Assembly: GCF_010645075.1 (NCBI RefSeq)
Contig: NZ_JAADZV010000008.1
Location: forward strand, 186,001 to 250,000
Direction of reading: 5' to 3'
Source of the DNA: Flavobacterium limi
Lineage (GTDB): Bacteria > Bacteroidota > Bacteroidia > Flavobacteriales > Flavobacteriaceae
DNA length: 64,000 bases
Both the position numbers and the translations under genes were made by a program. Positions 1-11,200 of this stretch are shown in pieces (the first letter of the stretch is position 1; the number at the start of each line of letters is the position of its first letter). The notes beneath the pieces were generated by a model, which saw only the letters and a program-made list of their open reading frames with translations, did no database searches and was not told where the DNA came from.

Positions 1-1
1 C

Positions 2-2254
2 AATTGGAGAAAGTTAGATTTACCACACGACTGGAGTATTGAAGGAAAATCAGAAAAAAATAATCCAAGTGAGGGAGACGGAGGTTTTTATCCAATGGGA
101 AAAGCATGGTACAGAAAAATATTTTCAGTTCCTGCTGAATGGTTTGGTAATAAAGTTTCTATTTATTTTGAAGGTGTTTATATGAATGCTGAAGTTTTTA
201 TCAATGGAAAATCAATAGGAACACAGCCTTATGGTTATACTTCTTTCGAATACGATCTTTCGCCTTATTTAAAGTTTGGAGAAAAAAATACAATTGCCGT
301 CAGGGTTGATAATTCCCAACAAAAAAACTGCAGATGGTACAGCGGTTCCGGAATATATCGCAATGTATGGCTGAATGTGAAATCTCTTGTTCATGTAAAA
401 ACCTGGGGTGTTGCAGCGACTACTTTAGAAGTCAAAAACAATAAAGCAAAAATTCAGGTAAAAACGACTTTGAAAAACGATACAGCAGTTTTACAAAATT
501 TTGTAGTCTCAACTTCAATCCTGCATGGTAAAGACAAAACAGCTTCTCCTTCTGAAAGCAAAATTACTTTAGAGTCAGGTGAAGAAAAAGAAATTACGCA
601 GATCTTTACTGTAGAAAACCCAAAATTATGGTCACTTGAAACGCCGAATCTTTATAGTGTAAAATCAGTGGTCATAGCGGCTTCAAAAGCCGTAGACGCA
701 GCAACAACAGATTTCGGAATCAGAACCATTGATTTTAGTGCTGAAAACGGATTTGCATTAAACGGAAAAAAAATAAAGCTAAACGGAGGCTGCGTGCATC
801 ATGACAATGGAGCGTTGGGAGCAGCAGCTTATGACCGTGCCGAAGAAAGAAAAGTAGAATTAATGAAAAAGGCCGGATTCAATGCCTTAAGAACTTCCCA
901 TAATCCGCCTTCGGAAGCCTTTCTCGACGCCTGTGACCGATTAGGAATGCTCGTAATTGATGAAGCTTTTGATGGTTGGAGAGAGAAAAAAAATACCTAT
1001 GATTATGCCAGCATTTTTGATAAATGGTGGAAACATGATCTAGAATCCATGGTATTGAGAGACCGAAATCATCCTTCGATAATTATGTGGAGTATCGGAA
1101 ATGAAATTATTGAAAGAACCAAACCTGAGGCGGTTGAAACTGCAAAGTTGTTGTCAAAAGCGATTAAAGATATTGACCCAGCCCGTCCGGTTACTTCTGC
1201 GATGACTACCTGGAATCAGGGTTGGGATATTTTTGATCCTCTAATGGCTGCTCATGATGTGGCAGGGTATAATTATCAGCTGCATCATGCCGAATCCGAT
1301 CATGAAAGAGTACCATCCCGAATCATTGTACAAACCGAATCGTATCCAAAAGATGCTTTTGCCAATTGGGATCTGGTTCAAAAGCACAATTATATATTAG
1401 GAGATTTTGTCTGGACAGCAATGGATTATATTGGCGAGTCGGGTATCGGGCGCTACGTTTATCCGGGTGAGCCCGAAGGAGAACACTGGACTGGGAATTT
1501 ACACCCTTGGCACGGCGCTTATTGTGGAGATGTGGATTTAATGGGCTGGAGAAAACCCATTTCGCACTATAGAAGCATGCTCTACAATGATACTGAAAAA
1601 ATATACATGGCTGTTAAAGAACCAAATCCTGAAAGCGGTCCCATAAAACTAACTTCATGGGCAGTCTGGCCAACCTGGGAAAGTTGGACCTGGCCTAATC
1701 ACGAAGGAAAAAATATTGAAGTTGAAGTATATTCGAAATATCCAAAAGTAAGATTGTATTTAAACGGAAAAAATATTGGCGAAAAAGAAACAATCCAAGC
1801 ACAGGAGTTTAAAGCAACCTTTGTAATTCCGTATCTGGCTGGTGAATTAAAAGCAGTCGGTCTGGAAAATGGCAAACAAAAAGAATCGGTTGTATTAAAA
1901 ACAGCTGGTCAGGCTTCAAAAATTAAAGTATCGGCAGATCGAAAAGTCATAAAAGCAGATGGTCAGGATTTAGTGTATGTAAGCATTGAAATCACAGATG
2001 AAAAAGGTGTTTTAAATCCAAACGCAGACAATCAGCTTACTTTTAATGTGACTGGTGCAGGAACCATTGTCGGAGTTGATAATGCCAATTTAAAAGATAC
2101 TGATTTGTATGTCAGCAACACCCGAAAAGCATGGAATGGTCGTGCTTTGGTCATTATCAAAAGCAAAAATGAATCCGGTGCTATCAATCTCGAAGTGACT
2201 TCTCCGGGATTACAGAAAGCAGTAGTTAAGATACAATCGGCTAAAGAAAAGTAA
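2..2254 (+). CDS. GH2 family glycoside hydrolase (beta-galactosidase type), 5' partial
   Basis: The reading frame is open to the left window edge. Before the first in-frame Met (position 95) it encodes NWRKLDLPHDWSIEG, the usual start of a GH2 sugar-binding domain, so the true start and any signal peptide lie outside the window. Order: jelly-roll domain, Ig-like domain, TIM barrel, then C-terminal Ig/Big-like domains (from about residue 560). Counting from the Met at 95, the acid/base Glu of SIGNE is residue 337 and the candidate nucleophile of VQTESYP is residue 415. GH2 enzymes act by retention on beta-galactosides, beta-glucuronides or related sugars; the exact substrate cannot be read here. 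The DUF2264 gene follows after 34 bases on the same strand, suggesting co-transcription. The family call is firm; the specificity is open. Confidence 0.9.
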   Translation, partial: NWRKLDLPHDWSIEGKSEKNNPSEGDGGFYPMGKAWYRKIFSVPAEWFGNKVSIYFEGVYMNAEVFINGKSIGTQPYGYTSFEYDLSPYLKFGEKNTIAVRVDNSQQKNCRWYSGSGIYRNVWLNVKSLVHVKTWGVAATTLEVKNNKAKIQVKTTLKNDTAVLQNFVVSTSILHGKDKTASPSESKITLESGEEKEITQIFTVENPKLWSLETPNLYSVKSVVIAASKAVDAATTDFGIRTIDFSAENGFALNGKKIKLNGGCVHHDNGALGAAAYDRAEERKVELMKKAGFNALRTSHNPPSEAFLDACDRLGMLVIDEAFDGWREKKNTYDYASIFDKWWKHDLESMVLRDRNHPSIIMWSIGNEIIERTKPEAVETAKLLSKAIKDIDPARPVTSAMTTWNQGWDIFDPLMAAHDVAGYNYQLHHAESDHERVPSRIIVQTESYPKDAFANWDLVQKHNYILGDFVWTAMDYIGESGIGRYVYPGEPEGEHWTGNLHPWHGAYCGDVDLMGWRKPISHYRSMLYNDTEKIYMAVKEPNPESGPIKLTSWAVWPTWESWTWPNHEGKNIEVEVYSKYPKVRLYLNGKNIGEKETIQAQEFKATFVIPYLAGELKAVGLENGKQKESVVLKTAGQASKIKVSADRKVIKADGQDLVYVSIEITDEKGVLNPNADNQLTFNVTGAGTIVGVDNANLKDTDLYVSNTRKAWNGRALVIIKSKNESGAINLEVTSPGLQKAVVKIQSAKEK

Positions 2255-2288
2255 AAGTTAAGAACTAAGAATTACAAAAATATTGGAA

Positions 2289-4295
2289 ATGAATAAATTA
2301 AGAATGTTGTTTTTAGCAACTTTTTATAGTACAGCTTTGTTTGCACAGCATAAAGAAAATGCTGCAAATGTTTTTGAGATAAAAAATCCCGATTACAAAA
2401 TCAGTCCATACACGGGAATGACCAAACAACATTGGCGTGATGCTGCACTCTATTTACTGGAAGGAGCATTTAGTTATATTCACACTCTGGATGATCCGAT
2501 GAAGTTCCCTAAACAGGAAGGAAAAAGTTATCCGGGAAACGAAAGCCAGGTTCCTACAGAAAAATTGGAAGGGCTATGCAGGACGCTGTTTATAGCTTCG
2601 CCTTTGCTGAAAGAGAATCCGTCTTTAGTTATCAATAACATAAAAGTTGCCGATTATTATCGATATCAAATAACAAAATTAATCGATCCGGCCAGTAAAT
2701 CTTACATTAAGCCGCGTGCTAAAAATGGTGGTCCAAGTCAAAATTTAGTTGAATTTGGTGCCTTGGCACTTTCGCTGATTACCAATTCTGATGTTTTATG
2801 GAAACCGTTGCCACAAACTCAAAAAGACGAACTGGCTAAAACGATGCTTAGTTATGGTGATGGACCAACAGTGGATTCGAACTGGAAGTTTTTCAACATT
2901 TTTATACTGAGTTTTTTTAAAGAGCAGGGATATGATGTTAATGAAAAATTATTGGTCGAATATTTAGAAAAATCCTTAAAACATTATCGTGGCAATGGAT
3001 GGTATAATGACAGTCCTGCTTATGACTATTACAGTATGTGGGCTTTTCAGATGTATGGAAATATCTGGTCAGAATTTTTCGGAAAGAAATACTATCCGGA
3101 AATTGCTTCTAAGTTTGGATCAAATTTTAGTGATTTAAAAGCGAATTATCCTTATTTGTTTAGCAAAGATGGCGAAATGATTATGTGGGGAAGAAGCATC
3201 AGTTACAGAACCGGAGCTGTAGTTCCTTTTCCGCTGACGGGATTTCAAAATGATTCCAATACCAATTACGGATGGATGCGCAGAATTTCATCCGGAGTAA
3301 TAAAACAATTTTTCACACATCCGGATTTTATGAAAGACAATGTGCCTACGCTTGGTTTTTATGGCGAATTCGAGCCGGCTGTTCAAAATTACAGCTGTCG
3401 CGGAAGCGTGTACTGGATGGGTAAAATCTTTTTGGGTTTATTAGTTCCGGACAATAATTCATTTTGGACAGCCAAAGAAAACAATGGCGATTGGGATACG
3501 ACATTCAAAAAAGATGAAGTTTACAATAAATTTCAGGGAGATTCACAAATTTTGATAACAGATTATCCGAATATCGGAGCTTCAGAAGTAAGAGCTTGGT
3601 GTCATGAAAAGGTAAAAGATGACTGGCAAAAATTCAGATCTACAGAAAACTATAACAGATTGTCTTATAACAGCGCTTTTCCTTGGCAAGCCGATGGAGA
3701 AAAGGGCGAAGTAGCAATGAATTATGTAATCAAAAACAAAAATAATCAATGGGAAGCTTTTAGGTTATTTACTTTCAAGAAGTTTGAAAACGGTATTTAT
3801 TACCGAAATGTAATTTTGGAAACTGATGAAAATATAAAGTTCAGTTTAACAGATATTCCTTTGCCTAACGGAATTTTAAGAGTTGATAAAAATAACAGCG
3901 ACAAACCTGTTTCGATGCGTATGGGACATTATGCTTTACCAAAATTGGACAAAGAAATAGTTACAACTAAAAAAAATGTGGCAGGACATGAAGTAACTAT
4001 AATCGATAACGGAAAATACCAATTGGCTATGATTCCGCTTTTAGGATGGGATAAAACCGAAGTTGTTAATGCAAAAGGAGTACATCCTGAAAGTAATGAA
4101 AGCTCGGTTATAAATGTTTCAAGTGATTCCAACTCAAATAAATCAGCGGTTTATGCGACCCTGATGCTTTGGAAGAAATCAGGCGAAAATTGGAAAGACA
4201 AAGAATTAGTTCCCATAAAAACGATTGACCAGACTGGCAATAGTGTTACAATTCAATTTAATAATGGAACCAAAAAGATAATCGAGTTTAATTAA
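2289..4295 (+). CDS. DUF2264 domain-containing exported protein
   Basis: About 668 residues with an N-terminal signal peptide (MNKLRMLFLATFYSTALFAQ). I chose the ATG at 2289 over a TTG two codons upstream, because the signal peptide begins there. The segments WRDAALYLLEGAFSYIHTL and KLEGLCRTLFIASPLL are typical of DUF2264, a family predicted to form a helical toroid and often found in polysaccharide utilisation loci of Bacteroidota. The activity of the family is, to my knowledge, not firmly assigned; a periplasmic glycoside hydrolase or lyase role is an inference from fold and context. It lies 34 bases after the GH2 gene and converges on the GH106 gene with only 38 bases between the stops. 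No clear hairpin terminator is visible there. Confidence 0.8.
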   Translation: MNKLRMLFLATFYSTALFAQHKENAANVFEIKNPDYKISPYTGMTKQHWRDAALYLLEGAFSYIHTLDDPMKFPKQEGKSYPGNESQVPTEKLEGLCRTLFIASPLLKENPSLVINNIKVADYYRYQITKLIDPASKSYIKPRAKNGGPSQNLVEFGALALSLITNSDVLWKPLPQTQKDELAKTMLSYGDGPTVDSNWKFFNIFILSFFKEQGYDVNEKLLVEYLEKSLKHYRGNGWYNDSPAYDYYSMWAFQMYGNIWSEFFGKKYYPEIASKFGSNFSDLKANYPYLFSKDGEMIMWGRSISYRTGAVVPFPLTGFQNDSNTNYGWMRRISSGVIKQFFTHPDFMKDNVPTLGFYGEFEPAVQNYSCRGSVYWMGKIFLGLLVPDNNSFWTAKENNGDWDTTFKKDEVYNKFQGDSQILITDYPNIGASEVRAWCHEKVKDDWQKFRSTENYNRLSYNSAFPWQADGEKGEVAMNYVIKNKNNQWEAFRLFTFKKFENGIYYRNVILETDENIKFSLTDIPLPNGILRVDKNNSDKPVSMRMGHYALPKLDKEIVTTKKNVAGHEVTIIDNGKYQLAMIPLLGWDKTEVVNAKGVHPESNESSVINVSSDSNSNKSAVYATLMLWKKSGENWKDKELVPIKTIDQTGNSVTIQFNNGTKKIIEFN

Positions 4296-4333
4296 GTGTA
4301 ATCACTTTATGTATTGAATTTATTAATTCATTA

Positions 4334-7300
4334 TTAAGGCTTTTCAATAAGCAATTTCACATTTGTTAACCCCGAAGGTTCCAGTTGATCAGCAGGAGAT
4401 ACAATTTCAGGATAAGAATAGGTAACCCTTTCTTTTTCCGGAAGCTGTGAATCGTAAATCATTCTGTTCACCAAAGAATTTGCAACATAAATCTCTAAAT
4501 TGTTTTCACCATTTTTAAGAAATGGCGTAATATCTAGCTGCCAGGGTGAACACCATACAAGGCCGGCATCTGAACCATTTACTTTTACCCTTGCAGCAAA
4601 ATTTGGATTACCAAGATCAATAGTGATTTTTTTTGCTTTTGGATTTATCCGTACATTTTTTTTATAAATGGCAGTTCCCGAATAATATTTGATTTTCGGA
4701 TTATCAAATTGTGTCCAGTCCTGAAGTTTCTGAAAAACAGTTTTACCGGTACCGCCCGTTTTTTCATCAAAGTAAACTTCCCAAGAGCCTTCGATGATTG
4801 TTGTTTCACCAGTTAATTTTGTATCTAATTGAGGCAGTTTTTCCGGCGTATCGCTTAATATAATGAAATAAGACTCATGGGGTGCAAAAGATAATTGCAG
4901 GGCTGGTTCATTATTATTGTTTTTTACAATTGGAAGCGCATAACGTTTTCCTGAAACGGGGTTCCAAAGCTGCGCATATTTGCCTTTTGCACCAAATGTA
5001 AAAAGGTTGTTTTCGACACCGTTCTTATGATTAGCAATAAAGTAAATTTCAGCATCTTCCAGCTGTCTGTGGGCAAAATATAATTTGGCAGTTTTGCAAT
5101 CGGATTTTTCTAAAGCGATATCAGGTTTTATCTGAGCTGATTGAAGTGTATGTTCCAGAGTGCCTCCCCAATACACCTTACCTTTGCCAACGTAGTTAAA
5201 TCCTTTCGTATCCGGGTTTTTCCCCCATAACTTATCAGTAATTTTTTGGTATTCCATTTCTTTACCGATATCTTTTGCTGATCCTGATCTTACTGGTTTT
5301 GAACCATAAACAACACCTCCGTTTTCAACAATTGATGCTATTTTGCGCAAAGCATCAAGAGTTATATCTCCATTTTCAGGCAATACCATTATTTTATATG
5401 AAACTCCATCAGGAAGTACAATTTTTCCTTTCACGCCATCCATTCTGGTAAGCAGGGCATCAGTAGAAAAAGCATCAAAATCAAAACCTCCCGGAATATC
5501 AGGAAGTCGATAAGTAAGAATTTTTACAGGAGCATTTTCTCCCAAATAAACACAAATATCAGCAACAGGCTTTCCTAATCGCATGAGGTAAGCACTTCTT
5601 GCCTGAAAATCCCAAAAAGAACGGCTGTAGTCCCACCAGGTGTTATTTCGGTTTATTGCATATTGACGGCCTCCTCCGGTACTTCCCGGCATTTTGTCCA
5701 GCCATGGCTGATATGCCGAAGCACAAATTACAAACTCATTTATTCCAAAAGCATAAGCATAATCTGCCAGTGATTTTAAATTTGCCAGGGAAGTGGAATA
5801 TTTTGCATCGGTATAAGCTTCGGCTGAAGCAATTTGTTTGCCGTATAGATGTGCCGCAGAAGAACTTTCTTTAATATCATAGTTTCCATCCGGATGTATG
5901 ACCCAAAATTCACCCTGTGGTTTTTCAACCTTGCTTTTGGCCTGAATAGGGTCTCCAACAATACAGAGAGCATTTCCGATGGCTTGTGCGGTAAAAATCA
6001 AATTCCGCTTTTTGGCTAAATTATTAAATGTTCCATAATAATTATCAGAAATCATATCCGCAATAGTACGTCTTACATCAAATAAAAAACCATCTGATTC
6101 CTTAATCCCATCCACAACATATCCCATCATCGAAGGAAGATTAACTGTGGGGTCATATCCTCTTCTGTTTTTGAATTCAGTTATGAAATTTTCTGTCCAG
6201 TTTTGGGTTCCTGCTTCATGACTGTCCATAGCAATGCCTGATAAATGACCAATATTAGACCTCTGAAGGGAATCAGCTATTACGGCTACATAATGGTTCC
6301 AGTGTATTGTAGCTGCTTCTGCCGAAAGTTTGTCACACTCCCTGCCAATGAGGTTTTCGCGGCCGTGTTTGGTAGACGCACCGGTAGGTTCGTAGGCAAA
6401 ACGCATTATTACCCAGTTTCCTTTTGGGATGTCCCAATTGAGAACCCCATCTTTATCCATTTTATCCGTTATATTCAGGATTTTTGCTGAACGAATTGTT
6501 TCTTCACCCTTATATTGAGGAGTCTTGTCGGCTTCTATGTATTCTGAAAAAAGACCCGCTTTTTCTTCGTAGTGATCTAATTTCGCAGCAGAATTCAGAA
6601 CAATTGAATTCAGAAGAAGTTCCTGGTTTTTTTCTGATTCTTCCCACCAATCGTGCAAATAAAGTCTGTAAAAGCGTGCTTTTACAGCATCAAATGAAAT
6701 TGTTTTTTGTCTCCAGCTCTCATGTGCCTTGTAAATAGGCTTCAGGTCGCAAACCTTTTGGTAGTGTATACCATCCTGGGAAACTTCCAATTGTCCGAAA
6801 TCAGGAAGAATTCGATAACCTGTGCCGGTAAACGTTTGAGATGGTGGCGCAGGGACATTTGTAGCACTGGATGTAGCTTTTCCTCTCGGCTGCATTTTGT
6901 AGGTTATGCTTCGGGCTTCAAAATCTTTAGAAAATTGCAGATTAATATAAACCCCTGAATCATTTCTCGGAATTTTAACCGGCGCAACAGAAGCAGGATC
7001 AAAAAGTTTTTTAATATCTATATTGTCATTACCTGATGTAATCTTTACATCTTCAGTGTAAGAAGTTTTTCCGGCTCCTTTTTGTGCTGGAAAAGCCAGA
7101 ACAGCGACATCTTTATAAAAATTATATTTGTTTTGAGGTTCAGGCAGTTTTCCGTAAAATCGTGTGCCTCCCTTTACAAAATTTTCTACAGCTGTCAGGC
7201 GTTTCATGCTGGTTTCATTAGTAATCCATGGTCCCCCTGCAACATACCCATTAGACAAATGCAATTCGAATGTTAAACCCAGCCGTTTTGTTTCTGCTGC

Positions 7301-7609
7301 GGCAAATTTCAGCATTTCCCACCATGATTTAGAAAATGCTTTCGAGGCATTTAACGCTTTGCCGTGACTCTGGTCATAATAGACAACACCGCCAACACCC
7401 GCTTTTTTGAATGTATTTAAATCTGCGGTAATTCCTTCTCTGGTGGTTTCAGTTTCACCATGAAACCACCAGACTTTTGTACGTGTACTGTCCTGAGGGT
7501 TCTGAAAACCATACAGTGCGTGACTTAATGAGGATTTTTTTTGTCCAAAAATGGTGAAAATGGATATTATAAAAAAGCTGAAGCAGAATAAGCGGGTTTT
7601 ATAAAACAT
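4334..7609 (-). CDS. GH106-type alpha-L-rhamnosidase, exported
   Basis: 1091 residues starting with a hydrophobic signal peptide (about residues 1-22, ending FGQ). Family features: the N-terminal FQNPQDSTRTKVWWFHGE stretch with the TREGITADLNTFKKAGVGG segment of a TIM barrel, ESDGFLFDVRRTIADM in the middle, and a C-terminal jelly-roll ending in KVNGSDAGLVWCSPWQLDI. GH106 enzymes remove alpha-L-rhamnose from pectic rhamnogalacturonans or related glycans by inversion, normally in the periplasm. The length fits the family (about 1000-1100). It stands alone on the minus strand, convergent with the GH2-DUF2264 pair, and the 141 bases upstream separate it from the response regulator gene. I could not pick out the catalytic residues with certainty. 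The linkage removed is unknown. Confidence 0.88.
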   Translation of the reverse strand: MFYKTRLFCFSFFIISIFTIFGQKKSSLSHALYGFQNPQDSTRTKVWWFHGETETTREGITADLNTFKKAGVGGVVYYDQSHGKALNASKAFSKSWWEMLKFAAAETKRLGLTFELHLSNGYVAGGPWITNETSMKRLTAVENFVKGGTRFYGKLPEPQNKYNFYKDVAVLAFPAQKGAGKTSYTEDVKITSGNDNIDIKKLFDPASVAPVKIPRNDSGVYINLQFSKDFEARSITYKMQPRGKATSSATNVPAPPSQTFTGTGYRILPDFGQLEVSQDGIHYQKVCDLKPIYKAHESWRQKTISFDAVKARFYRLYLHDWWEESEKNQELLLNSIVLNSAAKLDHYEEKAGLFSEYIEADKTPQYKGEETIRSAKILNITDKMDKDGVLNWDIPKGNWVIMRFAYEPTGASTKHGRENLIGRECDKLSAEAATIHWNHYVAVIADSLQRSNIGHLSGIAMDSHEAGTQNWTENFITEFKNRRGYDPTVNLPSMMGYVVDGIKESDGFLFDVRRTIADMISDNYYGTFNNLAKKRNLIFTAQAIGNALCIVGDPIQAKSKVEKPQGEFWVIHPDGNYDIKESSSAAHLYGKQIASAEAYTDAKYSTSLANLKSLADYAYAFGINEFVICASAYQPWLDKMPGSTGGGRQYAINRNNTWWDYSRSFWDFQARSAYLMRLGKPVADICVYLGENAPVKILTYRLPDIPGGFDFDAFSTDALLTRMDGVKGKIVLPDGVSYKIMVLPENGDITLDALRKIASIVENGGVVYGSKPVRSGSAKDIGKEMEYQKITDKLWGKNPDTKGFNYVGKGKVYWGGTLEHTLQSAQIKPDIALEKSDCKTAKLYFAHRQLEDAEIYFIANHKNGVENNLFTFGAKGKYAQLWNPVSGKRYALPIVKNNNNEPALQLSFAPHESYFIILSDTPEKLPQLDTKLTGETTIIEGSWEVYFDEKTGGTGKTVFQKLQDWTQFDNPKIKYYSGTAIYKKNVRINPKAKKITIDLGNPNFAARVKVNGSDAGLVWCSPWQLDITPFLKNGENNLEIYVANSLVNRMIYDSQLPEKERVTYSYPEIVSPADQLEPSGLTNVKLLIEKP

Positions 7610-7750
7610 ATATGTAATTATAAATTAAGTCCAATCATGCTATATTATAAATTTAATATGAGTTAACTATCCTGCTATTTCTGGCTTAAAGTTTTTAATT
7701 CCCTGTATCTATTTAGTAAAATCAGAGTTTTTTTATAACTTCTATCAGTT

Positions 7751-8191
7751 TTATTCTTCCGGATTTTTAGAGAAATGCTTCGTCATAATTTCCTGCAGTA
7801 TGACCGTATTTAGCGTTTTTTGCCTGTAATCTGCTATTTCTTTTATGGTATCCGCTTTAGCCTTGTCTGCCGGATTGAAAGAACTGGTAAGCATTATGAT
7901 ATTAATTTTTTTCTTCTGTTCATCCGGTATCAGATTTTTGTAGGCATTAATAAATTCCCAGCCATCCATAACCGGCATATTAATATCCAAAAAAATCAAC
8001 TCCGGTTGTGGGTTTAAATTTTCCTCAGATTTAAATTTTCCTTTATTGCATAAGTAGTCAATCGCTTCTTTTCCGTTTAATGCTATTTGGATATGTGTTG
8101 TTATATTTGCTTTCTGGATGATTTTTTTATTAATAAAATTTGTAGCAAAGTCATCATCTATCAATAATACGCAGTTTAATTTCTTCTCCAT
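7751..8191 (-). CDS. Single-domain response regulator (receiver only)
   Basis: 146 residues making one CheY-like receiver domain. The acidic pocket is IDDDFA near the N-terminus, the phospho-acceptor Asp is in FLDINMPVMDGW, the Thr switch is in IIMLTSS, and the conserved Lys is in YRQKTLN. There is no DNA-binding or enzymatic output domain, so it should work by protein contact or as a phosphorelay intermediate. It starts 37 bases downstream of the large sensor kinase stop and is almost certainly co-transcribed with it, making that kinase its likely phosphodonor. The spacing DYLCNKGKF between helix and acceptor strand resembles Rcp1-type regulators that partner PAS/phytochrome kinases. The cellular target is unknown. 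Confidence 0.9.
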   Translation of the reverse strand: MEKKLNCVLLIDDDFATNFINKKIIQKANITTHIQIALNGKEAIDYLCNKGKFKSEENLNPQPELIFLDINMPVMDGWEFINAYKNLIPDEQKKKINIIMLTSSFNPADKAKADTIKEIADYRQKTLNTVILQEIMTKHFSKNPEE

Positions 8192-8228
8192 CTTGTAAAA
8201 AACTAATTGTTCTAAAATCCGTTATATT

Positions 8229-11200
8229 TTAGTTAAAAGGCAGTGTCCATTTAAAAGTGCTTCCTACATTGTATTTTGATTCGACCCAAATCCTTCCATT
8301 ATGATGCTCAATGATTTTTTTGCAATGAGACAGCCCAATACCTGTTCCCTGATATTCATTACGATTATGCAATCGTTTAAAAATTACAAAAACCTTTTCA
8401 AGGTCTTCTTTTTTGATTCCGATTCCATTATCCTCAACTGAAAACACCCATTTTTTTTCTTCCATTACAGCAGTTATTTTCACTACTGGATTACTTTCTT
8501 TTTTTCTGAATTTAATGGCATTACTGATCATATTTTGAAATAATTGCCTCATTTCGGTAGCATTAGCCTCAATTGTTGGCAGGTTCTCATATTCTATTAT
8601 GGCATTGCATTCATCTATGCTGCTTTTCATATCCAAAATTACTTCTGATACAATAATATTGCAATCTATTATACTTTTTTTTCTTTCTTTTCCAATTCTG
8701 GAATAATCTAAAAGTCCTTTCACTAATAACTGCATACGGGAAGTTGAACTGCGAATAAAGGTCAAATAATGCTGCTGGTCTTCATCCAGTTTTCCTGCTA
8801 ATTCCTCTTCCAGTAATTCCGAACAATGACTTACAGTTATTAAAGGCTCTTGTAAGTCATGGGATGCGATATAAGCAAATTGCTCTAACTCTGTATTTTG
8901 AAATTCGAGTTTCCTGTTTTTGGAGATCATTTCATCCTGCATCTGTCTTCGCTCGTTGATGTTTCTCATAGTCCCTTCTATGTTTATTGGGTTTCCTTCT
9001 TTGTCATAAAGAATATGGGCATTTATGGAGAAATATAAAGGATTACCTGACGGATCATATAGCTGTACATCAAAATCTGAAATATGTCCTTCTGTATGTA
9101 ATTTGGTTAATAATAGCTCTTTGTTTTTTTTGTTGAAATAATAATCAAAAACCGGAGTACCCATTATTTCTGAACGAGGAAGCTGGAAAATCTTTTCAAA
9201 TGAGGGACTCACATCCAGCAGGATACCGTCAATAGTCGTTTTCATGTATACATCCTGTATATTTTCGTAGATAGAACGAAATTTTTCCTCGCTGACTTTT
9301 AGGATTTCTTTTGCTTCAATCCTATCTGATATATCACGGATAGAGCCAACAATATATTCCGGTTCATTGTTTTCGTCATAAATAATCCTGGCGTTGACTG
9401 AAACAGTATATAATTTAGAACTAACGACTATTTGTACATGATAATTCTTAATTTCTCCTGCATTTTTTAATTCTTTCAGTATGTATTCCCTGTCTTCAGG
9501 GTTATAATAAAAATCAGCAAAGTCTTTACCTATAACTTCTTCCTGTTTAATATTGAAATAAGAACATGACGGGCTAATATCAATTATTTTTTGATCTTTT
9601 AATGATGCTTTAAAGAATACATCCCTGACACTTTCAAAAATAGTCCTGTATTTTTTTTCACTTTCCTTGATTTTTTCATTGGCTAATGCTATTTCCAGCT
9701 CGGTTTTTTTCCTTTCATTGATGTTACGCATAGTTCCTTCAACGTAGGAAGGTTCACCATTATCGTTATAACGTAACTTCGCATTTACTGAAAAAAATAG
9801 TATTTCTCCCTTAGCGTTTGCAAATCGTTCTTCAAAATCACTGACTTCTTTTTCCAGAATAAGGGTTTGATGTAACTTGTCAACATCCGTACGGTCATAA
9901 TAGAAATCCCTAAAGTTTTTTCCGATTAGGGATTCCCTGTCTAAATCGAAATATTTTTCTACTGATGGGCTGACTTCAATAATGATTCCGTTTAAATCTT
10001 TTTTGAAATAGATATCTTCAAAACTTTCATAAATAGACCGGAATTTTTCTTCACTTAACTTAAGGTTTTCTTCAGCGAGTCTTCGCTCTGTTATATCTCT
10101 TATGGCACCAACTGCAAATTCCGGTTCACCATTTTCATCATAAATGATTGTGGCATTGATTGATACATAAAATATTTTGCCTTTTATTAGTATTTCATTG
10201 TTAAAATCAATAATTTTTCGATGCGTTGCTACTTCATTAAACATCAATAACATTTGGGTCTTGTTATTATATATGCTGGACATTCTTTGACCAATCAATT
10301 CTTCTCTGGTTACCCCATTGAAATACCTGCAAGAAGGGCTTACATCTAATATGGTTTTTGTTTTCAAATCTGTTTTAAAAAAGACATCATGAATGCTGTC
10401 AAAAATCAATCGATAGTTTTCTTCACTTATTTTCAAATTTTCTTCAGCAACCCTTCTTTCTGTAATGTTTCTTAAAGCACCTACTAGATATTGGGGTTTG
10501 CCTTCGCTGTCCCAAATCAATTTAGCGTTGATGGACACATAATAGTGTTGGTTTTTTATAATGATTTCATTGTTATAATCTCTGATTTCATGTTTTACAG
10601 CTATTATCTCTGACATTTGTTTTAATTGTTCAATATCTGGATAAATATTGTAGATCGATTGCCCGATAAGTTCTTCTCTTGTGATATTAAAATAGCTGCA
10701 AGATGGACTCACATCTAATATAGTATCCGTTTTTAGATCCGTTTTAAAAAAAACATCCTGTACATTTTCAAATAAGATCCGGAAGTCCTGCTCGCTTTTT
10801 TCAATTTTCTGATGCTGTTCCCTAATTAATAACTGGTTCTGTTTCCACTCATCTAAACTACGCACAGAACCTTCAAAATGTGATACATTTTCTTTTTCGT
10901 TAGAGATTAATTTTGCAGTCATGGCAAAGGAACTGGTCTGGCCATTTTTCTTCATCAATTCAATTTCATAATCTTTTACCTCTCCTTTTTCAATTAGTTC
11001 CTGCATGAGTTTTTTACGGTCATTTTGGTTTACATATAAATCACCCATATTTATAGAGAGCATTTCTTGTCGCGTATAACCTAAATAATTAAAGATTGAC
11101 GGACTGACTTCATATAGATTGCCTTCCATAGTAGACATAAAATAGACATCCATAATGTTTTCGAAAAAGGACCGGAATTTTTCTTCACTTATTTTTAAAT

